From contig DWXT01000103.1 in NCBI GenBank assembly GCA_019119085.1, positions 1 to 64,000 on the forward strand: a stretch of DNA of 64,000 bases, given 5' to 3'. A program made the position numbers and the translations under genes. How positions within the stretch are numbered: the first letter of the stretch is position 1; every line of letters starts with the position of its first letter. Positions 8,288 through 16,846 of this stretch are shown piece after piece. Under the pieces are notes generated by a model. It was not told where the DNA came from. It made no database searches and saw only the letters and a list, made by a program, of their open reading frames with translations. Origin of the DNA: Flavonifractor avistercoris (GTDB lineage Bacteria; Bacillota; Clostridia; Oscillospirales; Oscillospiraceae).

Positions 8288-9292
8288 ATGACCCTGCGCG
8301 AACAGACCGAGGCCATGGAACGGGAGATGCTCTCCCCCTATGCCTGCCTGTCCTCTCAATCCAAGGGGCGGCAGGTGCCTCTGGAGCCCTGCCCCACCCG
8401 CACCTGCTTTCAGCGGGACATCGACCGGATTGTCCACTCCAAGGCCTTCCGGCGGCTCAAGCACAAGACCCAGGTGTTCCTGGAGCCGGAGGGGGATCAC
8501 TACCGCACCCGCATGACCCACACCATCGAGGTCAGCCGCATCGCCCGCACCATCGCCCGGGGCCTGCGGCTCAACGAGGATCTGGCGGAGGCGGCGGCCT
8601 ACGGCCACGATCTGGGCCACACCCCCTTCGGCCACGCCGGGGAGCGGGTGCTGGCGGAGATCATGCCCGGCGGCTTTGCCCACAACCAGCAGTCCCTCCG
8701 GGTGGTGGACCGGCTGGAGAAGGACGGGGAGGGCCTCAACCTGACCTATGAGGTGCGGCGGGGCATCCTCTGCCACACCGGCTCCGACCGGGCGGAGACC
8801 CTGGAGGGGCGCCTTCTCCGCCTGGCGGACAAGATCGCCTACATCAATCACGACATCGACGACGCCATCCGGGGCAGGATCATCTACCCCATGGACATAC
8901 CCCTATCCGTCTCCCAGGCGCTGGGCTTCACCCACTCGGAGCGGATCAACACCCTGACGGTGGACGTGATCACCGCCAGCGCCGGGAAAAACGAGATTCT
9001 CCAGTCCCCCGCCTGCCGGGACGCCATGCGCGAGCTGCGGGAGTTCATGTTTGAGTACGTCTACCGCAACCCGGTGGCCAAGGGTGAGGAGGGCAAGGCC
9101 CAGGACATGCTCCGCCGCCTGTTCGAGTACTATGTAAAGGAGCCGGACAAGCTGCCGCCGGAGTACCAGGACATCCGGTATGAGGAGGGTGTGGAGCGGG
9201 CGGTCTGCGACTATATCTCCGGCATGACGGACAAGTACGCAGTGGAGCGGTTCGGCGAGGCGTTCATCCCCAAGTCGTGGAGCGTGAAGTAG
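8288..9292 (+). CDS. dgt: Deoxyguanosinetriphosphate triphosphohydrolase-like protein (HD domain)
   Basis: Dgt-type enzymes cut dGTP or other dNTPs to the nucleoside and triphosphate and so tune nucleotide pools. The 334-residue protein has the HD-domain metal ligands: H in TRMTHTIEVSRIAR, the GHDLGHTPFGHAGE motif, and D in RLADKIAYINHDIDD. ATG 8288 has AGGAGG eight to nine bases upstream; a GTG at 8279 touches the same Shine-Dalgarno site and is unlikely. The gene leads the dgt-dnaG-rpoD operon, an order common in Clostridia. Its TAG stop is the head of a palindromic repeat. Confidence 0.93.
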   Translation: MTLREQTEAMEREMLSPYACLSSQSKGRQVPLEPCPTRTCFQRDIDRIVHSKAFRRLKHKTQVFLEPEGDHYRTRMTHTIEVSRIARTIARGLRLNEDLAEAAAYGHDLGHTPFGHAGERVLAEIMPGGFAHNQQSLRVVDRLEKDGEGLNLTYEVRRGILCHTGSDRAETLEGRLLRLADKIAYINHDIDDAIRGRIIYPMDIPLSVSQALGFTHSERINTLTVDVITASAGKNEILQSPACRDAMRELREFMFEYVYRNPVAKGEEGKAQDMLRRLFEYYVKEPDKLPPEYQDIRYEEGVERAVCDYISGMTDKYAVERFGEAFIPKSWSVK

Positions 9293-9312
9293 GGCCGCCA
9301 AATACGGCGGCC
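9290..9312 (+). repeat. TAGGG-headed palindromic repeat, GGCCGCC stem
   Basis: TAG followed by GGCCGCC (9293-9299), a short loop and GGCGGCC (9306-9312). The TAG is the dgt stop codon. Same head as the repeats at 71, 612, 5614, 19541 and 21967, but a different stem. Confidence 0.7.
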
Positions 9313-9377
9313 GCAGGCCGCGCGGGGCGTATGAATCTGGTATATTGTGGTAAACATAGTCGGAAGGAGGGCGGGCT

Positions 9378-11162
9378 GTGCCGATTCCGGAACAATTTAT
9401 CGACGAGCTGGTGGCCCGCAGCGAGATCTCCGACGTGGTTTCCTCCTATGTCCACCTGACCAAGAAGGGGAACAACCTGTGGGGCCTGTGCCCCTTTCAC
9501 AACGAAAAGACCCCCTCCTTTTCCGTCTCGCCGGATAAGCAGATCTACCACTGCTTCGGCTGCGGCAAGGGAGGCGGGGTGATCTCCTTTATTATGGAGA
9601 TGGAGAACCTGTCCTTCCCCGACGCGGTGCGCCTGCTGGCCCAGCGGGCGGGGATGGAGGTGCCGGAGACGGGCACCGACGAGGCGGGGCGGAAGAAGCG
9701 GGCCCGGCTTCTGGCGGCCAACAAGGACGCCGCCCGCTTCTATCACGACTATCTGAAAAGCCCGGGGGGCGCGCGGGTGCGGGACTACATCGCCCAGCGG
9801 CAGCTCACCCCCCGCACCGCCACCCGCTTCGGCCTGGGGGCCGCCCCCGACCAGTGGGACGGCCTGACAAGGGCCCTCACGGAAAAGGGCTACAGCAAGA
9901 TGGAGCTCATCGACGCGGGCCTGGCGGTGGCTGGGAAAAACGGCGGCATCTACGACAAGTTCCGCGCCCGGCTCATGCTCCCCGTCATCGATGTGCGGGG
10001 GGATGTGGTGGGCTTCACCAGCCGCATCCTGCCGGGGGTGGAGGGGCCCAAGTACCTGAACACCCCGGAGACCATGGTGTTCCACAAGGGCCGGCTGATC
10101 TACGCCCTCAACTTCGCCAAGAGCACCAAGCGGCCCAACCTGGTGCTGGTGGAGGGCAACATCGACGTGATCACCCTCCACCAGGCGGGCTTTGACAATG
10201 TGGTGGCCACCATGGGCACCGCCCTCACCGAGGAGCACGCCCGCATCCTGGCCCGGTACACCAAGGAGCTGGTGCTCTGCTACGACAACGACGCGGCGGG
10301 GAAGCAGTCCACCGACCGGGTGCTCAACATCCTGAAGAACGCCAACCTGAACGTGCGGGTGCTTCAGCTGCCCAACGCCTACGACGCCGAGGGCAAGCCC
10401 ATCAAGCAGGATCCCGACGACTTCGTAAAGAAATTCGGCCCCGCCGCCTTTGAGAAGTGCCTCAACGGCAGCGCGGGGCAGAACGACTACCGGCTGGAGA
10501 CCCTGCTGCACAAGCACAGCCTGGCCGATGAGGAGGGGCGCATGGCCTTCCTGCGGGAGGCGGTGGAGACTGTGGCCGCCCTCCCCAGCCCCATTGAGCG
10601 GGAGATCTACGGAAACAAGGCCGCCGGCGCCGCGGGCATCTCCGGCACTGCCTTCGCCCAGGAGGTGGAGCGGTACCGGAAAAACCGGGCGTGGCAGGCC
10701 AGAAAGCGGCAGGAGCGGAAGGAGCTGACCCCGGCGGCCCAGCTCCAGCCCAGGGAGCGGGAGCTGCGGTACGAGAACATCCGCTCCGCCCGGGCGGAGG
10801 AGGGGGTGATCCGCCTGCTCCTGCTGGAGCCGGCCCTGTTTCCCCAGGTGGAGGGGGCCCTGGGGCCGGAGCAGTTCTCCGCCCCGGTGCTGGCCAGGAT
10901 TTACGCCCTGCTGTGCCAGCGGCACCGGGAGGGGCGTTCCACCCAGCTGGCGGCCCTCACCGGGGCGCTGACGGCGGACGAGATGAGCCACCTGGTTCGC
11001 GTGATGGATCAGCCGGAGGCACTGGCCCACAGCAGCCAGGCCCTCCGCGATTACATAGAGATCATTCAGACCGAGGCCCTCAAGCGGGGCGGGGGCGGGC
11101 AGGACGACCCCCTGCTGGCGGCGCGGGAAAAGTTCAGAGAAAGAAAAGCGTATGGAGGATAA
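9378..11162 (+). CDS. dnaG: DNA primase
   Basis: DnaG makes the RNA primers for DNA replication. The 594-residue protein has the N-terminal CHC2 zinc finger (C38, H41, C59, C62; GLCPFHNEKTPSFSV and YHCFGCGKGG), the catalytic core, and a Toprim domain (VEGNIDVITLHQAG near 257 and CYDNDAAGKQS near 300) that holds the catalytic acidic residues. The C-terminal part is the helicase-binding region. The start is GTG 9378, behind GGAAGGAGG. The rpoD ribosome binding site lies in the last codons of dnaG, so the two are coupled. Confidence 0.97.
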   Translation: MPIPEQFIDELVARSEISDVVSSYVHLTKKGNNLWGLCPFHNEKTPSFSVSPDKQIYHCFGCGKGGGVISFIMEMENLSFPDAVRLLAQRAGMEVPETGTDEAGRKKRARLLAANKDAARFYHDYLKSPGGARVRDYIAQRQLTPRTATRFGLGAAPDQWDGLTRALTEKGYSKMELIDAGLAVAGKNGGIYDKFRARLMLPVIDVRGDVVGFTSRILPGVEGPKYLNTPETMVFHKGRLIYALNFAKSTKRPNLVLVEGNIDVITLHQAGFDNVVATMGTALTEEHARILARYTKELVLCYDNDAAGKQSTDRVLNILKNANLNVRVLQLPNAYDAEGKPIKQDPDDFVKKFGPAAFEKCLNGSAGQNDYRLETLLHKHSLADEEGRMAFLREAVETVAALPSPIEREIYGNKAAGAAGISGTAFAQEVERYRKNRAWQARKRQERKELTPAAQLQPRERELRYENIRSARAEEGVIRLLLLEPALFPQVEGALGPEQFSAPVLARIYALLCQRHREGRSTQLAALTGALTADEMSHLVRVMDQPEALAHSSQALRDYIEIIQTEALKRGGGGQDDPLLAAREKFRERKAYGG

Positions 11163-11166
11163 CCGA

Positions 11167-12513
11167 ATGAGCGAGAAGAAGACCACCGGCAAGCAGGAGC
11201 ACACCCTCACCCTGGAGGATCAGGCCAAGCTGGCCCAGGCCAACGCCAAGAAGATGGAGCAGGGCAAGATCGAGGTCATGAAGGTGGTGGAGGGCGTCCA
11301 GGGCGCCGAAAAGCTGGCGGAGCTGATTGAAAAGGGCAAGAAGAACGGCAAGCTGTCGGCCAGTGAGCTGATGGACGTGCTGGAGAACATGGCCCTGGAA
11401 AGCGACCAGATGGACAAGATCTACGACACCCTGGAGAACCTGGGCATTGACACGGTGGGGGATGACTATCTCACCGAGCTGGCCGACGACGTGGGCCCGC
11501 AGCTGGAGGATCTGGGCGACATCGAGGAGATCCCCGAGGAGGAGATCGTAGATCCCAACACGCTGGTGGACTCCTTCGGCATTGACGACCCCGTGCGCAT
11601 GTATCTGAAGGAGATCGGCAAGGTGAACCTGCTCACTCCCGACGAGGAGATCCAGCTGGCCCAGGATATGGGCGCCGGCGACGCCGCCAAGGAGCAGCTG
11701 GCCGAGCTGGAGAAGGCCCGCAAGGCGGGAGAGGAGAGCCCCATCTCCGAGGAGGACGAGAAGGAGCTGCGCCGCCTGCTGAAGCGGGGCGAGGCGGCCA
11801 AGCAGCGCCTGGCCGAGGCCAACCTGCGCCTGGTGGTATCCATCGCCAAGCGGTATGTGGGCCGGGGCATGCTCTTCCTGGATCTGATCCAGGAGGGCAA
11901 TCTGGGCCTGATCAAGGCGGTGGAGAAGTTCGACTACACCAAGGGCTACAAGTTCTCCACCTATGCCACCTGGTGGATCCGCCAGGCCATCACCCGGGCC
12001 ATTGCCGACCAGGCCCGCACCATCCGCATCCCCGTCCATATGGTGGAGACCATCAACAAGGTCATCCGGGTGTCCCGCCAGCTCCTCCAGGAGCTGGGGC
12101 ACGACCCCTCCCCCGAGGAGATCGCCGAGGAGATGGGCATGCCCGTGGACAAGGTGCGGGAGATCCTGAAGATCGCCCAGGAGCCCGTCTCCCTGGAAAC
12201 CCCCATCGGCGAGGAGGAGGACTCCCACCTGGGAGACTTCATCCCCGACGAGGACGCCTCCGAGCCCTCTGAGGCCGCCTCCTTCACCCTGCTCAAGGAG
12301 CAGCTGGTGGACGTGCTGTCCACCCTGACCCCCCGGGAGGAGAAGGTGCTCAAGCTGCGCTTCGGCATCGAGGACGGCCGCACCCGCACCCTGGAGGAAG
12401 TGGGCAAGGAGTTCAACGTCACCCGGGAGCGCATCCGCCAGATTGAGGCCAAGGCCCTCAGAAAACTGCGCCACCCGAGCCGGAGCAAAAAGCTGAAGGA
12501 TTTTTTGAACTGA
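11167..12513 (+). CDS. rpoD: RNA polymerase primary sigma factor (RpoD/SigA)
   Basis: The housekeeping sigma factor, 448 residues. Region 1.1 is present at the N-terminus (GKKNGKLSASELMDVLENM), then region 1.2 (DDPVRMYLKEIGKVNLLT), region 2 (AEANLRLVVSIAKRYVGRG, FSTYATWWIRQAITRA), region 3, and region 4 with the helix-turn-helix (TLEEVGKEFNVTRERIRQIE). I chose ATG 11167 because GGAGG lies eight bases upstream; ATG 11152 lies before that site. The C-terminus HPSRSKKLKDFLN is complete, but a second coding copy of the same end lies 196 bases downstream (see 12665-12709). Confidence 0.97.
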   Translation: MSEKKTTGKQEHTLTLEDQAKLAQANAKKMEQGKIEVMKVVEGVQGAEKLAELIEKGKKNGKLSASELMDVLENMALESDQMDKIYDTLENLGIDTVGDDYLTELADDVGPQLEDLGDIEEIPEEEIVDPNTLVDSFGIDDPVRMYLKEIGKVNLLTPDEEIQLAQDMGAGDAAKEQLAELEKARKAGEESPISEEDEKELRRLLKRGEAAKQRLAEANLRLVVSIAKRYVGRGMLFLDLIQEGNLGLIKAVEKFDYTKGYKFSTYATWWIRQAITRAIADQARTIRIPVHMVETINKVIRVSRQLLQELGHDPSPEEIAEEMGMPVDKVREILKIAQEPVSLETPIGEEEDSHLGDFIPDEDASEPSEAASFTLLKEQLVDVLSTLTPREEKVLKLRFGIEDGRTRTLEEVGKEFNVTRERIRQIEAKALRKLRHPSRSKKLKDFLN

Positions 12514-12539
12514 GATAGGGGAAGCTGCTTGGCAGGTGT

Positions 12540-12662
12540 GGGCGCAGTTTGGGGCCCCCACGGAAGCCCAGCCCTGCGGGTTCCGTGGGGAGAGCCGGAG
12601 CGGCGGAGTGAGTGAGCTTTCGCCAGAGGCGGAAGCGAAGGATACGCAGCCCGTGACGGCGA
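12540..12662 (+). repeat. Structured two-hairpin repeat, copy B
   Basis: Shares ordered blocks with 484-610. Hairpin 1 is CCCCACGGAA (12556-12565) with TTCCGTGGGG (12581-12590), ten perfect pairs. Hairpin 2 is GCTTTCGCC (12616-12624) with GGCGGAAGC (12628-12636). Compared with copy A the upper stems have changed on both sides so that pairing is kept. The element lies exactly between the real rpoD end and a second copy of it. The 306 bases from 12514 to 12819 hold no other gene. Confidence 0.7.
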
Positions 12663-12664
12663 TG

Positions 12665-12709
12665 CGGCATCCTTCCAGAAGCAAGAAGCTGAAGGATTTT
12701 CTGAACTAA
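12665..12709 (+). pseudogene. Second copy of the rpoD 3' end (orphan fragment)
   Basis: Read in the frame of TAA 12707-12709, this piece encodes RHPSRSKKLKDFLN and a stop, identical in protein to the last 14 residues of rpoD ending at 12513. The DNA differs at most third positions: CGG CAT CCT TCC AGA here against CGC CAC CCG AGC CGG in the gene, and TAA instead of TGA. It has no start or upstream coding sequence of its own. It is either the displaced original end of rpoD or a relic of a recombination event. Confidence 0.8.
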
Positions 12710-12722
12710 TCAACAAGAAAAA

Positions 12723-12755
12723 GGAGCCCGCCGCGTGATCTGCGCGGCGGGTTCC
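12723..12755 (+). terminator. Terminator of the dgt-dnaG-rpoD operon
   Basis: GGAGCCCGCCGCG (12723-12735) pairs with CGCGGCGGGTTCC (12743-12755) with one G-T pair, followed by CTTCTGT. It sits just after the second rpoD tail, which suggests that the tail copy marks the original gene end. Confidence 0.75.
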
Positions 12756-12819
12756 TTCTGTATATTCTCCTTGTTTTGGCAAAGACTATGGGCGACAACC
12801 AAACAAGGAGGTTTTTGAC

Positions 12820-14109
12820 TTGAAACACCGCGCCCTTCTGCGCCGCGCCCTGCCCCTGGCAGTGCTGGCGGCCTTCCTGTTCGCGCTTCAGCTGCCCGCC
12901 TCCGCCTTTTTCTTTGGACAGACGGAGGAATCCACGGTGGCGCCCATCTCCAAAAACGGCCCGCTGGGGGAGCCCATCTCCTTTTCTGAGGCGGACTTTG
13001 TGGTGGACGGCTCCGGTAAGCTGGACAGCATTGTGATCACCAGCCTGCCGGACACCGGTGCCGGCATCCTGAACCTGGGCGGCCGGGCCATCCAGGTGGG
13101 GGATGTGATCGCCATGGACGCCGTGGCGGGTCTCTGCTTCACTCCCATGGCCGCCCCGGCCTCAGATGCAGCCGGCTTCCGGTTCACCCCTGTCTTTGCC
13201 GATGGGCAGAGCGGGGAGGAGGTATCGGTGGAGCTCCACCTGCTGTCCGAGGCCAACGGCGCCCCAGTGGCGGAGAACCTGACCCTCACCACCTATAAAA
13301 ATGTGGCGGTCACCGGGCAGTTTTCGGCGGTGGATCCCGAGGGGGATCTGATCACCTATCACCTGATCAAAAAGCCGGCCCGCGGTGCAGTCACTATGCC
13401 GGAGGAGGGAAGCTCCACTTTCGTCTATACCCCCTATGAGGACAAGACCGGCAAGGACTCCTTCACCTATGTGGCGGTGGATGCGGTGGGCAACGCCTCC
13501 GACCCGGCCACGGTGAAGCTCAGGATCGAAAAGCCCGATACCAAGGTCACCTACAGCGACATGGAGGGAGATCCAGCCCACAAGGCGGCCATCCGCCTGG
13601 CGGAGGAGGGCATCTACGTGGGTGAGTGCATGGGCGGGGCCTATTTCTTCCAGCCGGATGCCGCTGTCACCCGGGGGGAGTTTGTGGCCATGGCCATGGA
13701 TGCCGCCGGCGTGGAGACCCTGGCCGGTGTGGAGCGCACCGGCTTTGCCGACGACGAGGCCATCCCCACCTGGGCCAAGGCATACGCCGCCTCCGCCCTG
13801 AAGGCCGGCCTGGTGCAGGGCAGCCGGGACGCGGACGGCCAGGTGGTGTTCCAGGCGGAGGAGCCCATTACCGCCGCCGAGGCGGCGGTGCTTTTGGATC
13901 GCGCCCTCCAGGTCACCGATGTATCCGCCGAGACCTGGGCCGCGGAAGGGGTGCCCGTCTGGGCGGCCCAGTCGGCGGCCAACCTGGCCACCTGCGGGGT
14001 GCTTCCAGCGGGCAGTACCCTGGAAAGTACCCTCACCCGGGGAGAGGCCGCCCAGATGCTCTGCTCCGCGCTGGAGCTGCTGGACAGCCGGGACACGGGC
14101 TGGTTCTGA
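12820..14109 (+). CDS. Secreted S-layer homology (SLH) domain protein with a cadherin-like/Ig-like domain
   Basis: A 429-residue exported protein. A signal peptide covers about residues 1-30 (basic KHRALLRR, then a hydrophobic stretch ending LPASAFF). A region of unknown type follows. Residues about 150-245 look like a bacterial Ig/cadherin-like module (DPEGDLITYHLIKKPARG, TGKDSFTYVAVDAVGNAS). Three SLH modules make up the C-terminus: YSDMEGDPAHKAAIRLAEEG, TGFADDEAIPTWAKAYA and a last one with VWAAQSAANLATCGVL and TRGEAAQML. SLH modules usually bind pyruvylated wall polymers, so the protein should sit on the wall. The start is TTG 12820, eight bases after AAGGAGG. Ligand and role are unknown. 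Confidence 0.88.
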   Translation: MKHRALLRRALPLAVLAAFLFALQLPASAFFFGQTEESTVAPISKNGPLGEPISFSEADFVVDGSGKLDSIVITSLPDTGAGILNLGGRAIQVGDVIAMDAVAGLCFTPMAAPASDAAGFRFTPVFADGQSGEEVSVELHLLSEANGAPVAENLTLTTYKNVAVTGQFSAVDPEGDLITYHLIKKPARGAVTMPEEGSSTFVYTPYEDKTGKDSFTYVAVDAVGNASDPATVKLRIEKPDTKVTYSDMEGDPAHKAAIRLAEEGIYVGECMGGAYFFQPDAAVTRGEFVAMAMDAAGVETLAGVERTGFADDEAIPTWAKAYAASALKAGLVQGSRDADGQVVFQAEEPITAAEAAVLLDRALQVTDVSAETWAAEGVPVWAAQSAANLATCGVLPAGSTLESTLTRGEAAQMLCSALELLDSRDTGWF

Positions 14110-14120
14110 GCCCCGAGACT

Positions 14121-14150
14121 GCGGCCAGGCGCCTTTATGCGCCTGGCCGC
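14121..14150 (+). terminator. Hairpin terminator after the SLH gene
   Basis: GCGGCCAGGCGC (14121-14132) pairs perfectly with GCGCCTGGCCGC (14139-14150). The T-run after it is weak (CTGTTATT). Confidence 0.65.
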
Positions 14151-14183
14151 GCTGTTATTCCGGGGGAAAAAGCGGGAAACAGG

Positions 14184-14212
14184 TTGAGAATCGGGGCTGG
14201 TCGTGCTATAAT
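14184..14212 (+). promoter_or_regulatory. Strong housekeeping promoter of ddl-murF
   Basis: TTGAGA (14184-14189), 17 bases, and a perfect TATAAT (14207-14212), 50 bases upstream of the ddl start. Confidence 0.85.
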
Positions 14213-14262
14213 ATACCACTAGCGCGTATGATGTGATCGTAGACTCTCTATCGAGGTGTATT

Positions 14263-15312
14263 ATGAAAATCGTTGTGTTGGCGGGGGGCCTCTCCCCGGA
14301 GCGGAATGTGTCCCTCTCTACGGGCACCATGGTGGCGGAGGCCCTGCGGGCCCTGGGCCACCGGGCGGGCCTGATCGATATGTACTTCGGCCTGGAGGGC
14401 GGCGGGGCGGACGAGTCCTTTTTTGACGCGCCCATCTCCGAGGCCTACAAAAAGGTGAGCCGGCAGGCGCCGGATCTGGAGGCGGTGCGGCGCAGCCGCC
14501 CGGGGGACAGCGGGAGCCTGTTCGGCCCCGGCGTGCTGGAGCTGTGCCGGATGGCGGATCTGGTGTTCCTGGCCCTCCACGGCACCTGCGGGGAGGACGG
14601 CCGGGTGCAGGCCGCCTTTGAGCTGCTGGGCATCCCCTACACCGGCGCGGGCTACCTGGGCAGCGCCATCGCCATGGACAAGGATCTGACCAAGCGGATG
14701 GTGGCCGACGTGGTGTCCACCCCCGGCTGGAAGACGGTGGAGTACACCGAGGGGGACATCGAGGGACTGGTAAAAACCGCCCGGCTGCCCCTGGTGGTGA
14801 AGCCGGTGGCCAGCGGCTCCTCCATCGGCGTGTCCATTGTCCACACCCACGACGAGCTGCGGAAGGCCCTCACCGACGGCCTGGCCCTGGGCGGCCGCAC
14901 GGTGCTGGAGGAGTACATCAAGGGCCGGGAGATCCAGGTGGGCATCCTGGAGGACAAAGCCCTGCCCTCCATTGAGATCATCCCCAAGCAGGGGTTCTAC
15001 GACTACGAGAACAAGTACCAGCCCGGCGCGGCCCTGGAGGTCTGCCCGTCGGAGATCACCCCGGCGGAGGAGGAGAAGGTGCGCGCCGCCGCCCTGCGGG
15101 TGTACCAGACCCTGGGCCTGTCGGTGTACTCCCGGGCGGACTTCATCCTCACCGCCGACGGGGAGCCCTGGTTCCTGGAGATCAACACCCTGCCCGGCAT
15201 GACCCCCACCAGCCTGCTGCCCCAGGAGGCGGCCGCGGCGGGGATCGACTACAACCAGCTGTGTGAGCGCATTGTGTACGCCTCTCTGGAGGCCCGAAAA
15301 CAGGGAAGATAA
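14263..15312 (+). CDS. ddl: D-alanine--D-alanine ligase
   Basis: Joins two D-alanines with ATP to make the dipeptide that MurF adds to the peptidoglycan precursor. The 349-residue ATP-grasp protein shows GGLSPERNVSLSTG at the N-terminus, LALHGTCGEDGRVQ, TGAGYLGSAIAMDKDLTK, LVVKPVASGSSIGVS, EEYIKGREIQVG and the metal-binding FLEINTLPGMTPTSLLP. ATG 14263 follows CGAGGTG. The next gene is murF, 18 bases downstream, matching the pathway order. Whether it prefers D-Ala, D-Ser or D-lactate in the second site cannot be told here; D-Ala is the default. Confidence 0.95.
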   Translation: MKIVVLAGGLSPERNVSLSTGTMVAEALRALGHRAGLIDMYFGLEGGGADESFFDAPISEAYKKVSRQAPDLEAVRRSRPGDSGSLFGPGVLELCRMADLVFLALHGTCGEDGRVQAAFELLGIPYTGAGYLGSAIAMDKDLTKRMVADVVSTPGWKTVEYTEGDIEGLVKTARLPLVVKPVASGSSIGVSIVHTHDELRKALTDGLALGGRTVLEEYIKGREIQVGILEDKALPSIEIIPKQGFYDYENKYQPGAALEVCPSEITPAEEEKVRAAALRVYQTLGLSVYSRADFILTADGEPWFLEINTLPGMTPTSLLPQEAAAAGIDYNQLCERIVYASLEARKQGR

Positions 15313-15330
15313 GGAAGCGAGGACAGGATT

Positions 15331-16722
15331 ATGGAGCCCATGACCATTCGAGAGATTCTGGACGCGGTGGGCGGCAGGCTGCTGGGCGAGTTCGGCGACG
15401 TGAACCGCACGGTGAGCCGGGTGGAGACCGACAGCCGCACCATCCACGCCGGATCCCTCTTTGTGCCCCTGATGGGGGAGCGCTTTGACGGCCACGCCTA
15501 TATCAACTCCGCCCTGGAGGGGGGCGCGGCGGGCTGCTTCACCCAGCGGGAGCGGGAGAGCTACCTGCCCGGCAAGTTCTACATCAAGGTGGACTCCACC
15601 CAGCGTGCCCTGCGGGATCTGGCCAGGTATTACAAGAAAAAGTTTCCCATACCCGTGGTGGCCCTGACGGGCTCGGTGGGCAAGACCACCACCAAGGACA
15701 TGGTGGCAGCGGTTCTGGGGGAGAAGTACAGGGTACTCAAGACCGAGGGCAATCTGAACAACGAGATCGGGGTACCCATGACCCTGCTGCGGCTGGGCAG
15801 CGAGCACGAGATCGCCGTGCTGGAGCTGGGCATGAACCACGCCGGGGAGATCGACTACCTCTCCGCCATGGTGGAGCCCGACGCGGTGCTGATGACCAAC
15901 ATCGGCGACTCCCACATCGAGCACTTCGGCTCCCGGGAGAAGATTCTGGAGGCCAAGAGCGAGATTTTCCACCACGCCAGGCAGGACGCCTTTGTGGTGA
16001 TCAACGGGGATGACCCCCTGCTCAGCACCCTGCCCGGCAGGCTGCCCTTCTCCTTCACCCGCATCGGTGCCGGGGAGGGCCTGGACTACCGGGCCGTGGA
16101 CGTGGAGAGCGACGGCGCCAGCCGCATGACCTGCCGGATTGTCACCCCCGGCGGGGCATTCCCGGTGGAGATCCCCGCCCTGGGGGATCACATGATCTAC
16201 CCCACCCTCATGGCGGCGGCGGTGGGAGAGCACTTCGGCCTGACCCACCAGCAGATTGCCGACGGCGTGCTCCACTTCGCCCCCACCAAGATGCGGATGA
16301 ACATCCTCCACCGGGGGGATGGGATCACCATCCTCAACGACACCTACAACGCCAACCCCCAGTCCATGCGGGCGGCGGTGCAGGTGCTCTCCGGCGCCAG
16401 GGGGGAGTACAAGGTGGCCGTGCTGGGCGACATGTTCGAGCTGGGCCCCCTGGCCCCCGCCCTCCATGCCGGCATCGGCGATTACCTGGGAAAAGCGGGC
16501 ATCCACTGCCTGGTGGCGGTGGGGGAGCTGGCCAAGCACATCTACGACGCGGCCAAATCCGCCGGCGTGCCCGAGTGCCATTACTGCCCCACCAAGGAGG
16601 CGGCCAAGCCCGTGCTGGACGGCCTGGTGAGGCCCAACGCCACCATCCTGGTCAAGGCATCCCGGGGCATGGCTATGGAGGAGCTGGTGGACTACCTGCT
16701 GGGGATCACCAAGGAGGCATAA
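15331..16722 (+). CDS. murF: UDP-N-acetylmuramoyl-tripeptide--D-alanyl-D-alanine ligase (MurF)
   Basis: Adds D-Ala-D-Ala to UDP-MurNAc-tripeptide, the last cytoplasmic step of the peptidoglycan precursor. The 463-residue Mur ligase has the N-terminal substrate domain (SRVETDSRTIHAGSLFVPL), the ATP-binding domain (ALTGSVGKTTTKDMVAAVL, NLNNEIGVPMTLLRL, ELGMNHAGEIDYLS, NIGDSHIEHFGS) and the C-terminal domain (NDTYNANPQSMRAAV). The start is taken as ATG 15331, with AAGGAAGCGAGG upstream; ATG 15340 is also possible. It forms an operon with ddl. Confidence 0.96.
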   Translation: MEPMTIREILDAVGGRLLGEFGDVNRTVSRVETDSRTIHAGSLFVPLMGERFDGHAYINSALEGGAAGCFTQRERESYLPGKFYIKVDSTQRALRDLARYYKKKFPIPVVALTGSVGKTTTKDMVAAVLGEKYRVLKTEGNLNNEIGVPMTLLRLGSEHEIAVLELGMNHAGEIDYLSAMVEPDAVLMTNIGDSHIEHFGSREKILEAKSEIFHHARQDAFVVINGDDPLLSTLPGRLPFSFTRIGAGEGLDYRAVDVESDGASRMTCRIVTPGGAFPVEIPALGDHMIYPTLMAAAVGEHFGLTHQQIADGVLHFAPTKMRMNILHRGDGITILNDTYNANPQSMRAAVQVLSGARGEYKVAVLGDMFELGPLAPALHAGIGDYLGKAGIHCLVAVGELAKHIYDAAKSAGVPECHYCPTKEAAKPVLDGLVRPNATILVKASRGMAMEELVDYLLGITKEA

Positions 16723-16727
16723 AAAGT

Positions 16728-16755
16728 GCCCGCCGGATCAGCTGATCCGGCGGGC
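16728..16755 (+). terminator. Perfect hairpin after murF
   Basis: GCCCGCCGGATC (16728-16739) pairs with GATCCGGCGGGC (16744-16755). The T-run on the plus side is missing. It may also block transcription arriving from mtnA on the other strand, where TTTTT follows the stem. Confidence 0.7.
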
Positions 16756-16759
16756 GGAC

Positions 16760-16781
16760 GGCGGGGGCAAGCCCCCGCCCT
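16760..16781 (-). repeat. TAGGG-type palindromic repeat, reverse copy
   Basis: On the reverse strand this reads AGGGCGGGGGC TT GCCCCCGCC, the same as the repeats at 5614 and 19541 apart from the missing first T. It lies between the convergent genes murF and mtnA. Confidence 0.75.
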
Positions 16782-16846
16782 GCTGCCATTTACGTTGGAA
16801 AAACCCGTGCAGGGCGCGGTATCCCTGACAAGCCGCAGCCGTTCAC

